From the NCBI RefSeq assembly GCF_016403105.1, contig NZ_CP046157.1, positions 1 to 64,000 of the forward strand: a DNA stretch of 64,000 bases. Direction: 5' to 3'. The stretch comes from Leptolyngbya sp. BL0902 (GTDB lineage Bacteria; Cyanobacteriota; Cyanobacteriia; Phormidesmidales; Phormidesmidaceae). The position numbers and the translations under genes were made by a program. The notes below the pieces were generated by a model that saw only the letters and a program-made list of their open reading frames with translations, was not told where the DNA came from and ran no database searches. Shown here one piece after another: positions 53,801 through 62,013 of the stretch. How positions within the stretch are numbered: position 1 is the stretch's first letter; every line of letters begins with the position of its first letter.

Positions 53801-54497
53801 CGGCATTGTCCAGCACCAGCAAACAGCGATGCTGCCGCAGATAACTGACCAACCGGGCGATCTGCGCCGTGGGGCCAGGGGGCAACGCGCCCTCCCGCTG
53901 CTGCGACACAATCGGCAGCACCTCCGCCAGCCAGTCCTCCAGGGGCGGCGCATCCCGCAAACTACGCCACAACACACACTCAAATTCCCCCTGCACCACC
54001 TGGGCCAGCTTCACCGACAGAGCGGTTTTGCCCATCCCTCCCATGCCCAACAGCAGGATCAATCGGCAGCGGTCGGCCAGAATCCATTGCTTGAGGATGG
54101 CCAGTTCCGGCTCGCGCCCGTAGAAGTGGGAGACATCGATGGCGGAACCCCAGGAGGTGGGGGGGGAAGGGGAGGCGGAGGGAGAGGATCGGGGAGGCGG
54201 GAGTGGGGAGGCGGGAGTGGGAGAAGCGGGGTTAGGATCGGGGAAGCCATAGTCGGCGCGGTCTAGGGTGAGGTGGAAGGCGGCGAAAAAGGCGTCTAGG
54301 GTTTGGCGATCAACGGTGGTTTTGGCCTCTAAAACTTTGGTGATGGTTTTGAGGGAAAGCTGGGTGCGCTCGCACAGTTCCTCCAGGGTAAAGCGCTGGC
54401 CGAAGTTCTCTGCCTGCTCCACCTGGCGGCGAGCGGCGCTGAGCTTGGCCTGCCCCTGGGGTGTCAGCACCACGCCCCGCTGTCGTCCTTTTCCCAT
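50841..54497 (-). CDS. NB-ARC (STAND) ATPase with HTH and 14 WD40 repeats
   Basis: A protein of about 1218 residues. The N-terminal ~85 residues form an XRE-like helix-turn-helix (FTLEELCERTQLSLKTITKV). A Pro/Ser linker follows, then the NB-ARC ATPase from SHFYGREPELAIL, with P-loop LLGMGGMGKTALS (about 150-162), Walker B-type CLLVLDNAESLL and LILTSREKPGEI (sensor). A helical region to ~590 precedes 14 WD40 units, enough for two seven-blade propellers. Such STAND proteins are ligand-gated switches; some act in phage defence or cell-fate signalling. The ATG at 54497 overlaps the preceding TGA (TGATG). A GTG one codon earlier is the alternative start. Confidence 0.88.
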   Translation of the reverse strand: MGKGRQRGVVLTPQGQAKLSAARRQVEQAENFGQRFTLEELCERTQLSLKTITKVLEAKTTVDRQTLDAFFAAFHLTLDRADYGFPDPNPASPTPASPLPPPRSSPSASPSPPTSWGSAIDVSHFYGREPELAILKQWILADRCRLILLLGMGGMGKTALSVKLAQVVQGEFECVLWRSLRDAPPLEDWLAEVLPIVSQQREGALPPGPTAQIARLVSYLRQHRCLLVLDNAESLLQSGLQSGGAVGHYLPGYEGYGELLRQVGECAHQSCLILTSREKPGEIAALEGEDLPVRSYVLPGLKAADSQALFQTKGLLGTVAEHQRLIDRYWGNPLALKVVASSIKDLFGGDVEEFLRDDTLLFSGIRPLLQQQCGRLSDLETQVMTWLAIHREWVSLAALQQAVGDGIPRRLLLEALESLGRRSLIERGDQGFTQQPVVMEYLIESLLAAVLADLMVWGQESAENLDGRESPWFHRFPLIQASAKEYIRQSQVRVILVPLADRLRAELGSGERLAAYLWRVLNRVRIHFAHTPSYSAGNLLNLLTHLEIDLTAADFSRLWIRQAHLVNTPLHRVSFVGATFEHTVFAQPSTYSRAVAFSPVDDLLATADYNHLCLWSLSNLRLLRTLRWTWRLAFSPDGRWLASGSNDNVAKVWEVATGRCLKTLDGEDGCASVAFSPDGAVLAGSYHNQVRLWDTATWEPIGTLAGHTQRIAFVAIAPVPDAQGRVIVATGSHDYTVRLWDLHRRHCLHCLEGHQNLVWHLAFNADGTLLATSSMDGTIGLWEVATGTQRTVLRGHRHIVSAAVFIPHSDLLVSSSFDHTLKYWDSRDGTCLHTTLAHRGEVWSLAASADGTQLASVGNDKAVKLWEVATRQCTQTIRGSSSQIYGLAAAGPGQVVTGGDDELARLWEVATGSEIRRFEGHQSWVWAVAVRPDSQQLATAGGDSTLKLWDMATGQCTHTLAGHTAAVYGLAFSADGHLLASGGADAGAKLWDTHTGECLRTFEGHGSWVWACVLASHHPWLVTASNDEIIKIWDIHSGDCLRTLSGHGERIWAVALSPDDSLIASASEDATARLWDIHSGDCLHTLSGHTSQVKALAFCPSGQYLATGSQDSTLKLWDVATGTCLRTFTGHTSAVSCLTFLPHDHGVDPPYLVSGSHDETLRLWDITTGTCLKTFRSPRLYEGMIIAQAAGLDDWAITALEALGAERTMLDEAIPGKS

Positions 54498-54596
54498 CAC
54501 TCACTCACAATGTTTGCAATGCGCCCCACGACCTGATCCAGTTCAGCCAGTTCTTGCCGAAGACGGCCTGCTGTGGCCACATAGGCCCCGTTCATA
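54497..54596 (-). pseudogene. Truncated HepT-like (HEPN) toxin, 32-codon stub
   Basis: The minus strand from ATG 54596 reads MNGAYVATAGRLRQELAELD, then QVVGRIANIVSE and TGA. HepT-like RNase toxins encoded next to MNT nucleotidyltransferases begin this way (short N-terminus, then R-Q-E-L-x-x-L-D-x-V-V helix). They normally run ~140 residues with a catalytic R-x4-6-H, which is missing here. It overlaps the nucleotidyltransferase stop (CTATGA) and the NB-ARC start (TGATG), so the coupling is retained although the toxin is cut short. Confidence 0.65.
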
Positions 54597-55026
54597 GGGG
54601 TTGCCCCTCCGTGGTGATAACAACAGCCAAGCTAGGTTTGCACGTTTCCAGCCGCACCAAATCAATTTTGAAGGATGAGATATCTTGCAGCTTGGCTACG
54701 GCGGTAAAGTAGTCCAGTGGATCCAGCCCCCGCACCGCCAGGTCAATATCCGAGGATAGGTGAAACCGCTCCCGATGCAGCAACGACCCAAAGAGAATCA
54801 CCTCACGGGCCTGAAAGTCTTGCTTGAGCAAGGTCTTGGTAGATTGCACCACCTGACTGGCCACCTCATATCGTTGGGCAAGGCGCAGGTGTTCGGCTTG
54901 TTGGCGCAGGGCCAAGTTGCGTCTAAAAACCGCCATTTCCTCTGGGCTCACGGGTTTCAATGGATTTATCCCCCAGGTAGGTGCTATTTTGGCGAGTACG
55001 CGAGACTCTGAGGTCGTCAGTTGCAT
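54592..55026 (-). CDS. MNT-type nucleotidyltransferase antitoxin
   Basis: The start is the ATG at 55026 (MQLTTSESRVLAKIAPTW); a TTG at 55053 adds nine residues. The N-terminal helical region (about 1-75, EMAVFRRNLALRQQAEHLRL) precedes the nucleotidyltransferase core with VILFGSLLHRERFHLSSDID. That gives G-S-x(9-10)-S-D-I-D-L, the metal-binding Asp pair. The end KPSLAVVITTEGQPL is typical of MNT partners of HepT-like toxins, which they can AMPylate to inactivate. The toxin is reduced to a stub, so this gene may be orphaned or serve the adjacent NB-ARC protein. Confidence 0.8.
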   Translation of the reverse strand: MQLTTSESRVLAKIAPTWGINPLKPVSPEEMAVFRRNLALRQQAEHLRLAQRYEVASQVVQSTKTLLKQDFQAREVILFGSLLHRERFHLSSDIDLAVRGLDPLDYFTAVAKLQDISSFKIDLVRLETCKPSLAVVITTEGQPL

Positions 55027-55115
55027 GGACAAAGCGTAATCTGTGCGGGACAACGGGATACATGACGCTCAAACTAGCGCATCCCAACGTCTAAGGGAAG
55101 TCGTGCAGATACCTC

Positions 55116-55685
55116 CTACCGCCGACCAAAAATACGCATGAGGGGGCAGGAAAAATCCGGCAACAGATGCGAAGTCAGGCTGTCCGATGCTTGTAGGGTC
55201 ATTGCCAGGGTCAGCACCGCCTGATCGCGACGGTAGACCTGAACCTGTTGCAGGGTGTTATCCACGATCCAATACTCTTGTACCCCCTGCTGGGAATACA
55301 GCTTGAGCTTGAGTTGTCTATCCCGCTGCTCGTCTTTTTTCCCGAGGGACAGCACCTCCACCACTAGTTCTGGTGCTCCGGTTAGGTGTTCAGCCTCATC
55401 CATCAGCGCCTCTAATCGCTCGTTGCTGGCCCACACCACATCAGGAATCACATTGTCTTCATCAGTGAAAATAATGCCGGGGTTAATGGCTGCTCGCCCC
55501 AGATCGGTATCTTGGCACCAGCTATCTAGGGCCGCAAAAATTCGACCCGTCACTTCCTGATGACTCCATCGCGGTGCCCTCGTCACGATTAGTTCTCCAT
55601 CAATAATCTCGTAGCGCTTGCCATCGTCGGGAAACAGGTCTAGGTCTGCCGAAGTCCATCGAACGCGATTGGTTGCAGAAGTCAT
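55116..55685 (-). CDS. Uma2 family putative endonuclease
   Basis: The likely start is the ATG at 55685 (MTSATNRVRWTSADLDLFPD); a frame from 55769 adds 28 residues. The Uma2 (DUF820) fold is evident: YEIIDGELIVTRAPRWSHQE, INPGIIFTDEDNVIPDVVWA (catalytic Asp in IPDVV), LVVEVLSLGKKDEQRDRQLK and EYWIVDNTLQQVQVYRRD. It is the second Uma2 in the window and only distantly like the first (7224-7805), so not a recent duplicate. Monocistronic. Confidence 0.87.
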   Translation of the reverse strand: MTSATNRVRWTSADLDLFPDDGKRYEIIDGELIVTRAPRWSHQEVTGRIFAALDSWCQDTDLGRAAINPGIIFTDEDNVIPDVVWASNERLEALMDEAEHLTGAPELVVEVLSLGKKDEQRDRQLKLKLYSQQGVQEYWIVDNTLQQVQVYRRDQAVLTLAMTLQASDSLTSHLLPDFSCPLMRIFGRR

Positions 55686-55917
55686 CACGGAAGCCTCAAT
55701 CCTTGGGCTGTTTTTACCATAGCGAAGAACCTCCAGACCGAGCCTATCCAATGGGGCCAACATCACCAAATCGGATCACTGGCGGGTTAACGTTCCCCTT
55801 AACTTACCGCTTAAGTTACCCAATCTTCCCTGGTGAATGGAGGGCGGCGAGGCGATAGTGGATTCATCGGCAGGAAATGCCGAAAGCCCTTGCCCCCAGA
55901 ACCTTTCGGAGGTTGTT

Positions 55918-56403
55918 ATGATTCACCACATTTCGATTTCGGCTAAAAATCCGCGCCATGTGGCCAACGTGTTGGCGGAACTTTTTCAGGGCAGCGTGAT
56001 GCCCTTTCCGCCCCTGGAGGGAGCCTACGTGGTCATGGCTAAGGATAAGCATGGCACCATGATTGAGGTCTATCCCCTGGGCAGCGAGATTATGCCCGGT
56101 CAGGGTTTGGAGGAAGCCAGTTTTTGCCGCAATGCCCATCCTTACCACTTCACCTCAGTCCATGCGGCGATCTCGGTGCCCGTGAGCCAAGCCGCCCTGG
56201 AGACCATTGCCCAGCGAGAAGGCTGGCGAGTGCTGCCCTGTGCTCGCGATGGCCTGTTTAACCTGGTGGAATTTTGGGTAGAAAACCGCGTCATGCTGGA
56301 GCTGCTGCCCCCGGTGATGGCCAAGGGCTACCTCCAGGCCATGAGCCCCGCCAATCTGGAAGCCCTGGCCCAGCAGCTCGCAGGCGTGGCCGGACGCAGC
56401 TAA
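55918..56403 (+). CDS. VOC/glyoxalase-like protein
   Basis: The start is the ATG at 55918, just after GGAGG. The 161 residues begin MIHHISISAKNPRHVANVLA, as in vicinal-oxygen-chelate folds, where an early His is a metal ligand. A basic central segment (VVMAKDKHGTMIEVYPLGSE) supplies an acidic ligand. The second half has FTSVHAAISVPVSQAALETI and NLVEFWVENRVMLELLPP. The 2x(beta-alpha-beta3) layout fits, but the reaction is unknown. Earlier frame from 55837 lacks a ribosome site. Confidence 0.75.
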   Translation: MIHHISISAKNPRHVANVLAELFQGSVMPFPPLEGAYVVMAKDKHGTMIEVYPLGSEIMPGQGLEEASFCRNAHPYHFTSVHAAISVPVSQAALETIAQREGWRVLPCARDGLFNLVEFWVENRVMLELLPPVMAKGYLQAMSPANLEALAQQLAGVAGRS

Positions 56404-56584
56404 GTTACGCCACTCGTTAACGCCGCTCGTTGACGCCGCCAACTTTCGCCACCCAGTCACGACCGATTTTTGCGCTCGCCGCCCCAGTGCCTCCATTGGG
56501 GCCTATTCCTCGCGCCCATCAACAGGCCCATGGTTCACCGACTCAGTTCACCGAACCTAGTTCACCGACTTGGAGATTCCCCCT

Positions 56585-57160
56585 ATGCAAGTCACTTCAT
56601 CTCATTCCCAACCTTCCTATCCCGAACCTTCTCATTCCCAACCTCATTCCAAACCTCGCCGCCGATTTCACCGCTGGCTGTGGCTGGGTCTTCCGGCGGG
56701 AACCATCACCGCCACGACCCTGGGCCTGCTGATTGCCATCGGCACTGGCCCCGCTGGTGGGGTGCGCGTCACCAGCAATTTGGAACCCTACGCCGTTGCC
56801 TACCTGCACAACCATGATCTGATCACCTCGGATGAAACCGTCATCGCCTACTACGATGCCACCATTACCCTCAACGGTCGCGAAGCCGCCATCTTGACCA
56901 ATCGCCGCCTGATCTACCATCGCCCATCGCACACCACCAGCCTCCCCCTCGACCAAATTGCCTACATTCACCACGACACCGACCACTGGATCGGCGACAT
57001 CATCCAGGTCGTTGCCCATTCTGGGGAAATCATGGTGATTGAAATTGCTCCTCTCAACGATGGCCCCCGGTTTTTGGCCGCCCTAGAAAACCAGGTGGCA
57101 CGGGTTAAGGCTCAGTCCTATACGGCCCCTGCGCCCAATGCCGCCCAGTTCACGCCCTAG
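56585..57160 (+). CDS. Membrane-anchored PH-like domain protein
   Basis: The ATG at 56585 starts a Ser/Pro/His-rich, repetitive N-terminus (SQPSYPEPSHSQPHSKPRRR) followed by one transmembrane helix (WLWLGLPAGTITATTLGLLI). The C-terminal ~120 residues hold ETVIAYYDATITLNGREAAI, LTNRRLIYH and IGDIIQVVAHSGEIMVIEIA, a pattern of small bacterial PH domains in which L-T-N-x-R-L follows a beta hairpin. Repeats of TCCCAACC/CATTCC in the DNA underlie the N-terminal tract. Function unknown. Confidence 0.65.
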   Translation: MQVTSSHSQPSYPEPSHSQPHSKPRRRFHRWLWLGLPAGTITATTLGLLIAIGTGPAGGVRVTSNLEPYAVAYLHNHDLITSDETVIAYYDATITLNGREAAILTNRRLIYHRPSHTTSLPLDQIAYIHHDTDHWIGDIIQVVAHSGEIMVIEIAPLNDGPRFLAALENQVARVKAQSYTAPAPNAAQFTP

Positions 57161-57275
57161 CGACTCTGCATCAGTCTCAGTCTCGCCCTAGCTCCATGCC
57201 CCATTCCCTAGGGCGAGGAGACCTCGCCCCTACCGCCCGACTCCCGACTCCCGATTCCAGATTCCAGAGGTTCCT

Positions 57276-58019
57276 ATGAAAAGCCCGCTCAAACTCCTGA
57301 CGGCCACCCTCGCCACCGCCGCCCTCGCCCTAATGGCTCCTCCCCCGGTGGAGGCCCAGTTCACGAACCCCTACACCTTCAGCACCTGGAACAACCCCAT
57401 TTCCAGTTCCGCCGATACGGCCATCATGAACCGGGCCTTCCAGCGGATGCTGGGGAATGACGCCAGCGGATACAGCGGATCAGGGCGGGCAGAACCCCAG
57501 GCTCCTGTGGTGTCTGCGCCCCTGAGTGCTAGTGCCTTTCGTCCAGTGGGTGGCCACATCATGCCCCAGCGGCTGGCGGCAGACGCCGCCCTTAGCCCGG
57601 TTGAACAGCGGGAACTGACCGCCCTCTACAGCAGCCTGCTGGATTTCTACCACGATTGGCTAACCCAGGAGGGTGAACAACGCCTGCAAAACAACGTGGC
57701 AGGGGCGATGATGTACCTGCTGCTGACGAGCCACTACCTACTCAACGACGGTGAGGAAGTCAGTCAAGCGGAACAAGACGCCATCCTCTATGACCTTAAT
57801 GATGCGCTGGCCGATGATCTCACCTTTCAAACCCTTAGCCCTCAGGCCAAGCAGGAGATTTACGAAACCCTGGTGATTTCTGCGGCCCTGCCCCTCGCCC
57901 TCTATTTTGAAGGCTACGAAACGGGCGACGCGGATCTCGTCTTCCAAGCCCAGCAGATGATCGAAGCCACCTTGGTAGCAGTGCTGACGGGTGAGGCAGG
58001 CGTCTTCAACGGGATATGA
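57276..58019 (+). CDS. Exported DUF6683-like protein
   Basis: The 247-residue protein has a signal peptide (KLLTATLATAALALMAPPPV, cleavage near EAQ). A Ser/Asn-rich segment (about 30-90) is followed by an all-helical domain: SPVEQRELTALYSSLLDFYH, NNVAGAMMYLLLTSHYLLND, and LVISAALPLALYFEGYETGD. This order recalls the DUF6683 family (assignment from memory). It lies 115 bp after the PH-like gene, and both are convergent with tetR, 15 bp apart. Likely periplasmic. Confidence 0.65.
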   Translation: MKSPLKLLTATLATAALALMAPPPVEAQFTNPYTFSTWNNPISSSADTAIMNRAFQRMLGNDASGYSGSGRAEPQAPVVSAPLSASAFRPVGGHIMPQRLAADAALSPVEQRELTALYSSLLDFYHDWLTQEGEQRLQNNVAGAMMYLLLTSHYLLNDGEEVSQAEQDAILYDLNDALADDLTFQTLSPQAKQEIYETLVISAALPLALYFEGYETGDADLVFQAQQMIEATLVAVLTGEAGVFNGI

Positions 58020-58034
58020 CGTGGCTCTACAGAT

Positions 58035-58664
58035 TTAGCCATGAACTCTAGTGCTAGGGTCGATAGAATCCCCGGAAAGAGCACCCTCTGGGCCGTGGAG
58101 CAGTTGGTTGAGCCCCGCCCGATACAGTCCTTTGGGAGCCGCAACGGGATCGACGCAGGTCTGTAAAAACAGCCCGGTGCCGAAGGAGGTGATCACCCAG
58201 GCGAGGTGATTCGGCGGCATGGGCATGGGGGTTTGGGTGGTACGGTAGTGGGTTTCCAGCAGGTGAGCCAGCACCTCGTAGGCTCGGCGGTAGCGCTGGG
58301 CCAGCTTTTCGCGGGCGGATTCATGGCGCATGGCGTAGAGGAAGAATTCGATGGTGAGCAGGTTGAGGGTGCGGTTTTCCGTCAGTTCTCGTTCAAACTC
58401 GGCTTCCCACACCGCTAGATCGAGGCCGTCGCCCAGCTTCTCGATTTCCACCGCCAGGTATTGATCAATCAGGGCCAGAAACAGGTCTTCCTTGCTGGCG
58501 AAGTTGGAGTAGACCGCCCCCTTGGAGTAGCCCGCCGCCTCGGCAACGTCCTCCACCGATGCGCCGTTGAAGCCCCGCTCGGCAAACACCTGGGCGGCGG
58601 CGGTAAGCAGGCGTTCGCGGGTTTGTTGACGACTTTCTTCCCGGCTGAGGCGAGGCTTGGGCAT
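58035..58664 (-). CDS. TetR/AcrR family transcriptional repressor
   Basis: The start is the ATG at 58664 (MPKPRLSREESRQQTRERLL); a longer frame from 58712 would overlap the promoter. The TetR helix-turn-helix is clear (AAAQVFAERGFNGASVEDVA followed by EAAGYSKGAVYSNFASKEDL). The C-terminal ligand domain is long enough for an AcrR-type dimer and matches the TetR_C group with FFLYAMRHESAREKLAQRY. It is divergent from the exporter at 58789, with a perfect palindrome between them, so self- and exporter repression is likely. Confidence 0.9.
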   Translation of the reverse strand: MPKPRLSREESRQQTRERLLTAAAQVFAERGFNGASVEDVAEAAGYSKGAVYSNFASKEDLFLALIDQYLAVEIEKLGDGLDLAVWEAEFERELTENRTLNLLTIEFFLYAMRHESAREKLAQRYRRAYEVLAHLLETHYRTTQTPMPMPPNHLAWVITSFGTGLFLQTCVDPVAAPKGLYRAGLNQLLHGPEGALSGDSIDPSTRVHG

Positions 58665-58720
58665 GGCTAATGTTTCCGTTCGCAACGGCACCGGGGCAAA
58701 CCCCAGCACCACCGATATAC

Positions 58721-58749
58721 TTGAAATTGAAATACCGTTCGGTATTTAG
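58721..58749 (+). promoter_or_regulatory. Exporter promoter with TetR operator palindrome
   Basis: AAATACCG (58730-58737), TT, then CGGTATTT (58740-58747) is a perfect 8+8 palindrome of the ATACCG-TT-CGGTAT class known for TetR/AcrR repressors of exporters. It overlaps a possible promoter: TTGAAA (58721-58726) and TATTTA (58743-58748) with a 16-nt spacer. The ABC gene starts at 58789 and tetR at 58664, so one operator could control both. Confidence 0.72.
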
Positions 58750-58788
58750 ATTTCGACTAGTCTTTATTGTACTGGGGAAAATCACGCC

Positions 58789-59535
58789 ATGATCGCCCCG
58801 TCCCCCGCCGCCCCTCCAGTTCCCCCGAATGCGCCAGCCCTGTTCCACGGTCGGCAGATCACCAAGACCTACCAAATGGGCGAAGTGGCCGTCCATGCCC
58901 TGCGCCAGGTGGATATCGACCTCTATGAAGGGGAATTTGTGGTGCTGCTGGGGCCATCGGGCAGCGGCAAATCCACTCTGCTGAATATCCTGGGCGGGCT
59001 GGATGTGCCCACCAGCGGCGAGGTGTTTTTCAAAAATCAAAACCTGACCGCCGGGGGCGACCGTCTGCTCACCCGCTTTCGCCGCGAGTCCATTGGCTTC
59101 ATCTTCCAGTTCTACAACCTCATCCCCAGCCTCACCGCCAAGGAAAACGTCGCCCTCGTCACCGACATCGCCCCCCACCCGATGCGGCCTGAGGTGGCCC
59201 TAGATTTAGTGGATCTGGGGGATCGCCTCGACCACTTTCCCTCCCAACTTTCCGGTGGCCAACAGCAGCGGGTGGCCATCGCCCGCGCCATCGCCAAACG
59301 GCCCGAAGTCCTCTTCTGCGACGAACCCACTGGAGCCCTCGACTTCTCCACCGGGAAGCTGGTGCTGGAGGTGCTGGCCCGCGTCAACCAAGAACTGGGC
59401 ACCACCGTGGTGATCATCACCCACAACGCCGGAATTGGGGCCATGGGGGATCGCGTCATCACCATGCGCGACGGCCAGATCCACTCCGTGGAGCACAACC
59501 AGCGGCGGGCCAAGCCGGAGGAGTTGGAATGGTGA
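58789..59535 (+). CDS. MacB/LolD-type ABC transporter ATP-binding protein
   Basis: The 248-residue ATPase has an A-loop region ([20 protein letters not shown]), Walker [19 protein letters not shown] (about 65-82), Q-loop [16 protein letters not shown], signature [18 protein letters not shown] (about 148), Walker [13 protein letters not shown], and the H-switch VIITHNAG. Sequence and length fit the MacB/DevA family, whose partners are an FtsX-fold permease and a HlyD-type adaptor, as here. It drives mechanotransmission rather than classical transport. Cytosolic, first gene of the operon, downstream of the TetR operator. Confidence 0.93.
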   Translation: MIAPSPAAPPVPPNAPALFHGRQITKTYQMGEVAVHALRQVDIDLYEGEFVVLLGPSGSGKSTLLNILGGLDVPTSGEVFFKNQNLTAGGDRLLTRFRRESIGFIFQFYNLIPSLTAKENVALVTDIAPHPMRPEVALDLVDLGDRLDHFPSQLSGGQQQRVAIARAIAKRPEVLFCDEPTGALDFSTGKLVLEVLARVNQELGTTVVIITHNAGIGAMGDRVITMRDGQIHSVEHNQRRAKPEELEW

Positions 59536-59543
59536 CTTGGCAA

Positions 59544-59614
59544 GGTAAAAGGCAAAAGGCAAAAGGCAAAAGGCAAAAGGCAAAATTTTGAACTTTGAAC
59601 TTTGAACTTTGAAT
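59544..59614. repeat. Heptamer tandem repeats (STRR) between ABC genes
   Basis: Six GG(C/T)AAAA units (59544-59585) run directly into four TTTGAA(C/T) units (59587-59614). These are two different 7-bp unit families of the short tandemly repeated repetitive type found in cyanobacteria. They fill almost the entire spacer and end 12 bp before the permease ATG, leaving no recognisable ribosome site. Copy number probably varies between strains. Confidence 0.85.
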
Positions 59615-59626
59615 TCCCCTCCCCCC

Positions 59627-61996
59627 ATGCGCTCCCTCCACCGCAAACTCCTCCGCGATCTCCGCACCCTGCGCGGCCAGGTGATCGCCATCGTGCTAAT
59701 CGTGGCCTGCGGCATTGCCAGCATGGTGACCATGACCAGCACCTACCAGTCGTTGCTGTTGTCCCAAGAGCAGTACTACAGCCAGTACCGCTTTGCGGAG
59801 GTGTTTGGGCAACTGCGGCGGGCACCGGAGGGGGTGATGGCGCAGATTCGGGAGATTCCGGGGGTGGGGCAGGCGCAATCGCGGGTGGTGGAGACGGTCA
59901 CTTTGGATGTGCCGGGGCTGGAGGATCCGGCCACCGGACGGTTGATTTCCCTGCCGGAGCAGCGCCAGCCCGTACTGAACGACACTGCCCTCCAGTCGGG
60001 CCGCTATTTCCAGCCCGGTCGCGCCAACGAGGTGATCGCCAGTCCGGCCTTTGTGGCGGCGAACCATCTGGCCCTGGGGGATACCCTCAGCGCCGTGATC
60101 AATGGCCGCTGGCAGGAGTTGCGGATTGTCGGTACGGCCCTGTCGCCGGAGTATGTCTACGAGATTAGCGGCACCGAGCTGCTGCCCGACAGCCAGCGGT
60201 TTGGGGTGTTTTGGATGGGGCGGGAAGCCCTGGCCACCGCCTTTGACCTGAACGGGGCCTTCAACGACGTGGTGCTGACCCTGACACCGGGGGTGAATCC
60301 GCAGGCGGTGATCTTTCGCCTCGACCAGATCCTGGCTCCCTACGGCGGACTGGGGGCCTACGGGCGCGAGAACCAGGTCTCCCATCGGTTTCTGGAGGAG
60401 GATTTGCAGGGGCTTCAGGTGATGGCGCTGATTCTGCCAGTGATCTTCCTGGGCATTGCCGCCTTTTTGCTGAATATGGTGCTGGCCCGCCTGGTCAGCA
60501 CCCAGCGGGATCAGATTGCGGTGCTCAAGGCCTTTGGCTACCGCAACACCGAGGTGGGGCTGCACTTTTTGCAGTTGGTGCTGGTGGTGGTGGCCCTGGG
60601 GGCGGCGGTGGGCATTGGTCTGGGCCGCTGGCTGGGGGCGAGTTTCACCGAGTTCTATACCCAGTACTACCAGTTCCCCTCGGTGCAGTACCGGGCGGGG
60701 TTGGGGCTGATGCTGGGGGCGGGGGCGGTGAGTGGAATCGCGGCGCTCATCGGCGCGTTTAATGCCGTGCGCGGGGTGGTGGCCCTGCCCCCAGCCGAGG
60801 CCATGCGGCCCGAACCTCCGGCCAGCTTTCGGCCCACCCTGGTGGAGCGGCTGGGGTTGCAGCGCTGGCTGTCTCCCGCCGGACGAATCATCCTGCGCAA
60901 CCTGGAGCGGCGGCCCTGGCAAGCCCTGCTGGCCATCGTCGGCATTGCCCTGGCGGTGGCCATTCTGGTGGTGGGGGGCTACTTCGGTAATGCCATCGAC
61001 CACATTATGACGGTGCAGTTCAACACCGTGCAGCGGGAAGACCTCACCCTCACCTTCGCCCAGCCCCTCTCAGGCCGAGTCCGCCACGACCTGGCCCAAC
61101 TGCCGGGGGTGCTGCGGGTGGAGCCATTTCGGGCGGTGCCTGTGCGGCTGCGGTACGAACAGCGATCGCGCCTGGGAGCCATCACCGGACTTTCGACCCC
61201 CAGCACCCTGCGCCAACTGATCGACACCAACCTGCAATCGGTGCCCCTACCCAGCGATGGCCTGGTGCTCAGCCAAACCCTGGCGGAGCTATTACAGGTG
61301 CAGGTGGGGGATGCCCTGACGGTGGAGGTGCTGGAGGGAGCCCGCCCCACCCGGTCGGTACCCGTGGCCGGACTGGTGGACGAACTGGTGGGCCTGTCCG
61401 CCTACATGGAGGTGAACGCCCTCAACGCCCTGATGCAGGAGGCCCCAAGCTACTCCGGGGCCTACCTGCGGGTGGATCCCGAAGCCCTGCCCAGCCTCTA
61501 CCGCCAGCTTAAGCGCACCCCCGCCATCGCCAGCGTCGCCCAGCGCCAAACCGCCCTAGAGCAGTTCAACGAAACCGTCGGGGCCACCTCCGGAGCCATG
61601 AACGCCGTGCTGATGCTGTTTGCCACCATCATCTCCGCCGGGGTGATCTATAACGCCGCCCGCATTGCCCTCTCCGAACGCAGCCGCGAACTGGCCACCC
61701 TGCGCATCATCGGCTTCACCCAGCGGGAAATCGCCTTCATTCTGCTGGGGGAACAGGGGGCGCTCACCCTAGCGGCGGTGCCCCTGGGCTGGGTACTGGG
61801 CTACGCCATGGCCTGGGCCTTAAGCGAATTTGCCGTCGCCGACTCAGAGCTATTTCGCCTACCCTTCGTGATCCAGCCCGCCAGCTACCTCTTTGCCCTA
61901 CTGGTGACGGTGGTAGCCGCCCTCGGCTCCGGCCTCCTCATCGCCCGCCAACTCCAAGGACTGGACTTGATTGCCGTCTTGAAAACGAGGGAGTGA
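59627..61996 (+). CDS. FtsX-like ABC transporter permease
   Basis: The ATG at 59627 begins MRSLHRKLLRDLRTLRGQVI, and TM1 (AIVLIVACGIASMVTMTSTY) follows. A MacB-type periplasmic domain extends to about 270. Three TM helices at 275-385 form the first FtsX unit (LPVIFLGIAAFLLNMVLARL). A second half repeats the plan: TM near 435-460 (ALLAIVGIALAVAILVVGGY), periplasmic domain to ~660, and three final TMs (ALLVTVVAALGSGLLIARQL). The 789-residue length fits duplicated-type permeases. No ribosome site is visible; translation may be coupled or depend on the repeat. Confidence 0.88.
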   Translation: MRSLHRKLLRDLRTLRGQVIAIVLIVACGIASMVTMTSTYQSLLLSQEQYYSQYRFAEVFGQLRRAPEGVMAQIREIPGVGQAQSRVVETVTLDVPGLEDPATGRLISLPEQRQPVLNDTALQSGRYFQPGRANEVIASPAFVAANHLALGDTLSAVINGRWQELRIVGTALSPEYVYEISGTELLPDSQRFGVFWMGREALATAFDLNGAFNDVVLTLTPGVNPQAVIFRLDQILAPYGGLGAYGRENQVSHRFLEEDLQGLQVMALILPVIFLGIAAFLLNMVLARLVSTQRDQIAVLKAFGYRNTEVGLHFLQLVLVVVALGAAVGIGLGRWLGASFTEFYTQYYQFPSVQYRAGLGLMLGAGAVSGIAALIGAFNAVRGVVALPPAEAMRPEPPASFRPTLVERLGLQRWLSPAGRIILRNLERRPWQALLAIVGIALAVAILVVGGYFGNAIDHIMTVQFNTVQREDLTLTFAQPLSGRVRHDLAQLPGVLRVEPFRAVPVRLRYEQRSRLGAITGLSTPSTLRQLIDTNLQSVPLPSDGLVLSQTLAELLQVQVGDALTVEVLEGARPTRSVPVAGLVDELVGLSAYMEVNALNALMQEAPSYSGAYLRVDPEALPSLYRQLKRTPAIASVAQRQTALEQFNETVGATSGAMNAVLMLFATIISAGVIYNAARIALSERSRELATLRIIGFTQREIAFILLGEQGALTLAAVPLGWVLGYAMAWALSEFAVADSELFRLPFVIQPASYLFALLVTVVAALGSGLLIARQLQGLDLIAVLKTRE

Positions 61997-62013
61997 TGGG
62001 GATAAGGGGTGAG

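Noticed and set aside
50841-54497. NB-ARC protein as a serine/threonine kinase or transcription factor
   Set aside because: No kinase motifs; the HTH is only a small N-terminal part and the P-loop plus WD40 plan fits STAND proteins.
59696-61003. Minus-strand 435-codon frame antisense to the FtsX permease
   Set aside because: His/Gln/Gly-rich shadow translation of a real permease with clear TM segments.
61150-61170. HIP1 octamers (GCGATCGC) as evidence for cyanobacterial origin
   Set aside because: Only an occasional copy was seen (near 61,164); too rare here to use as evidence.
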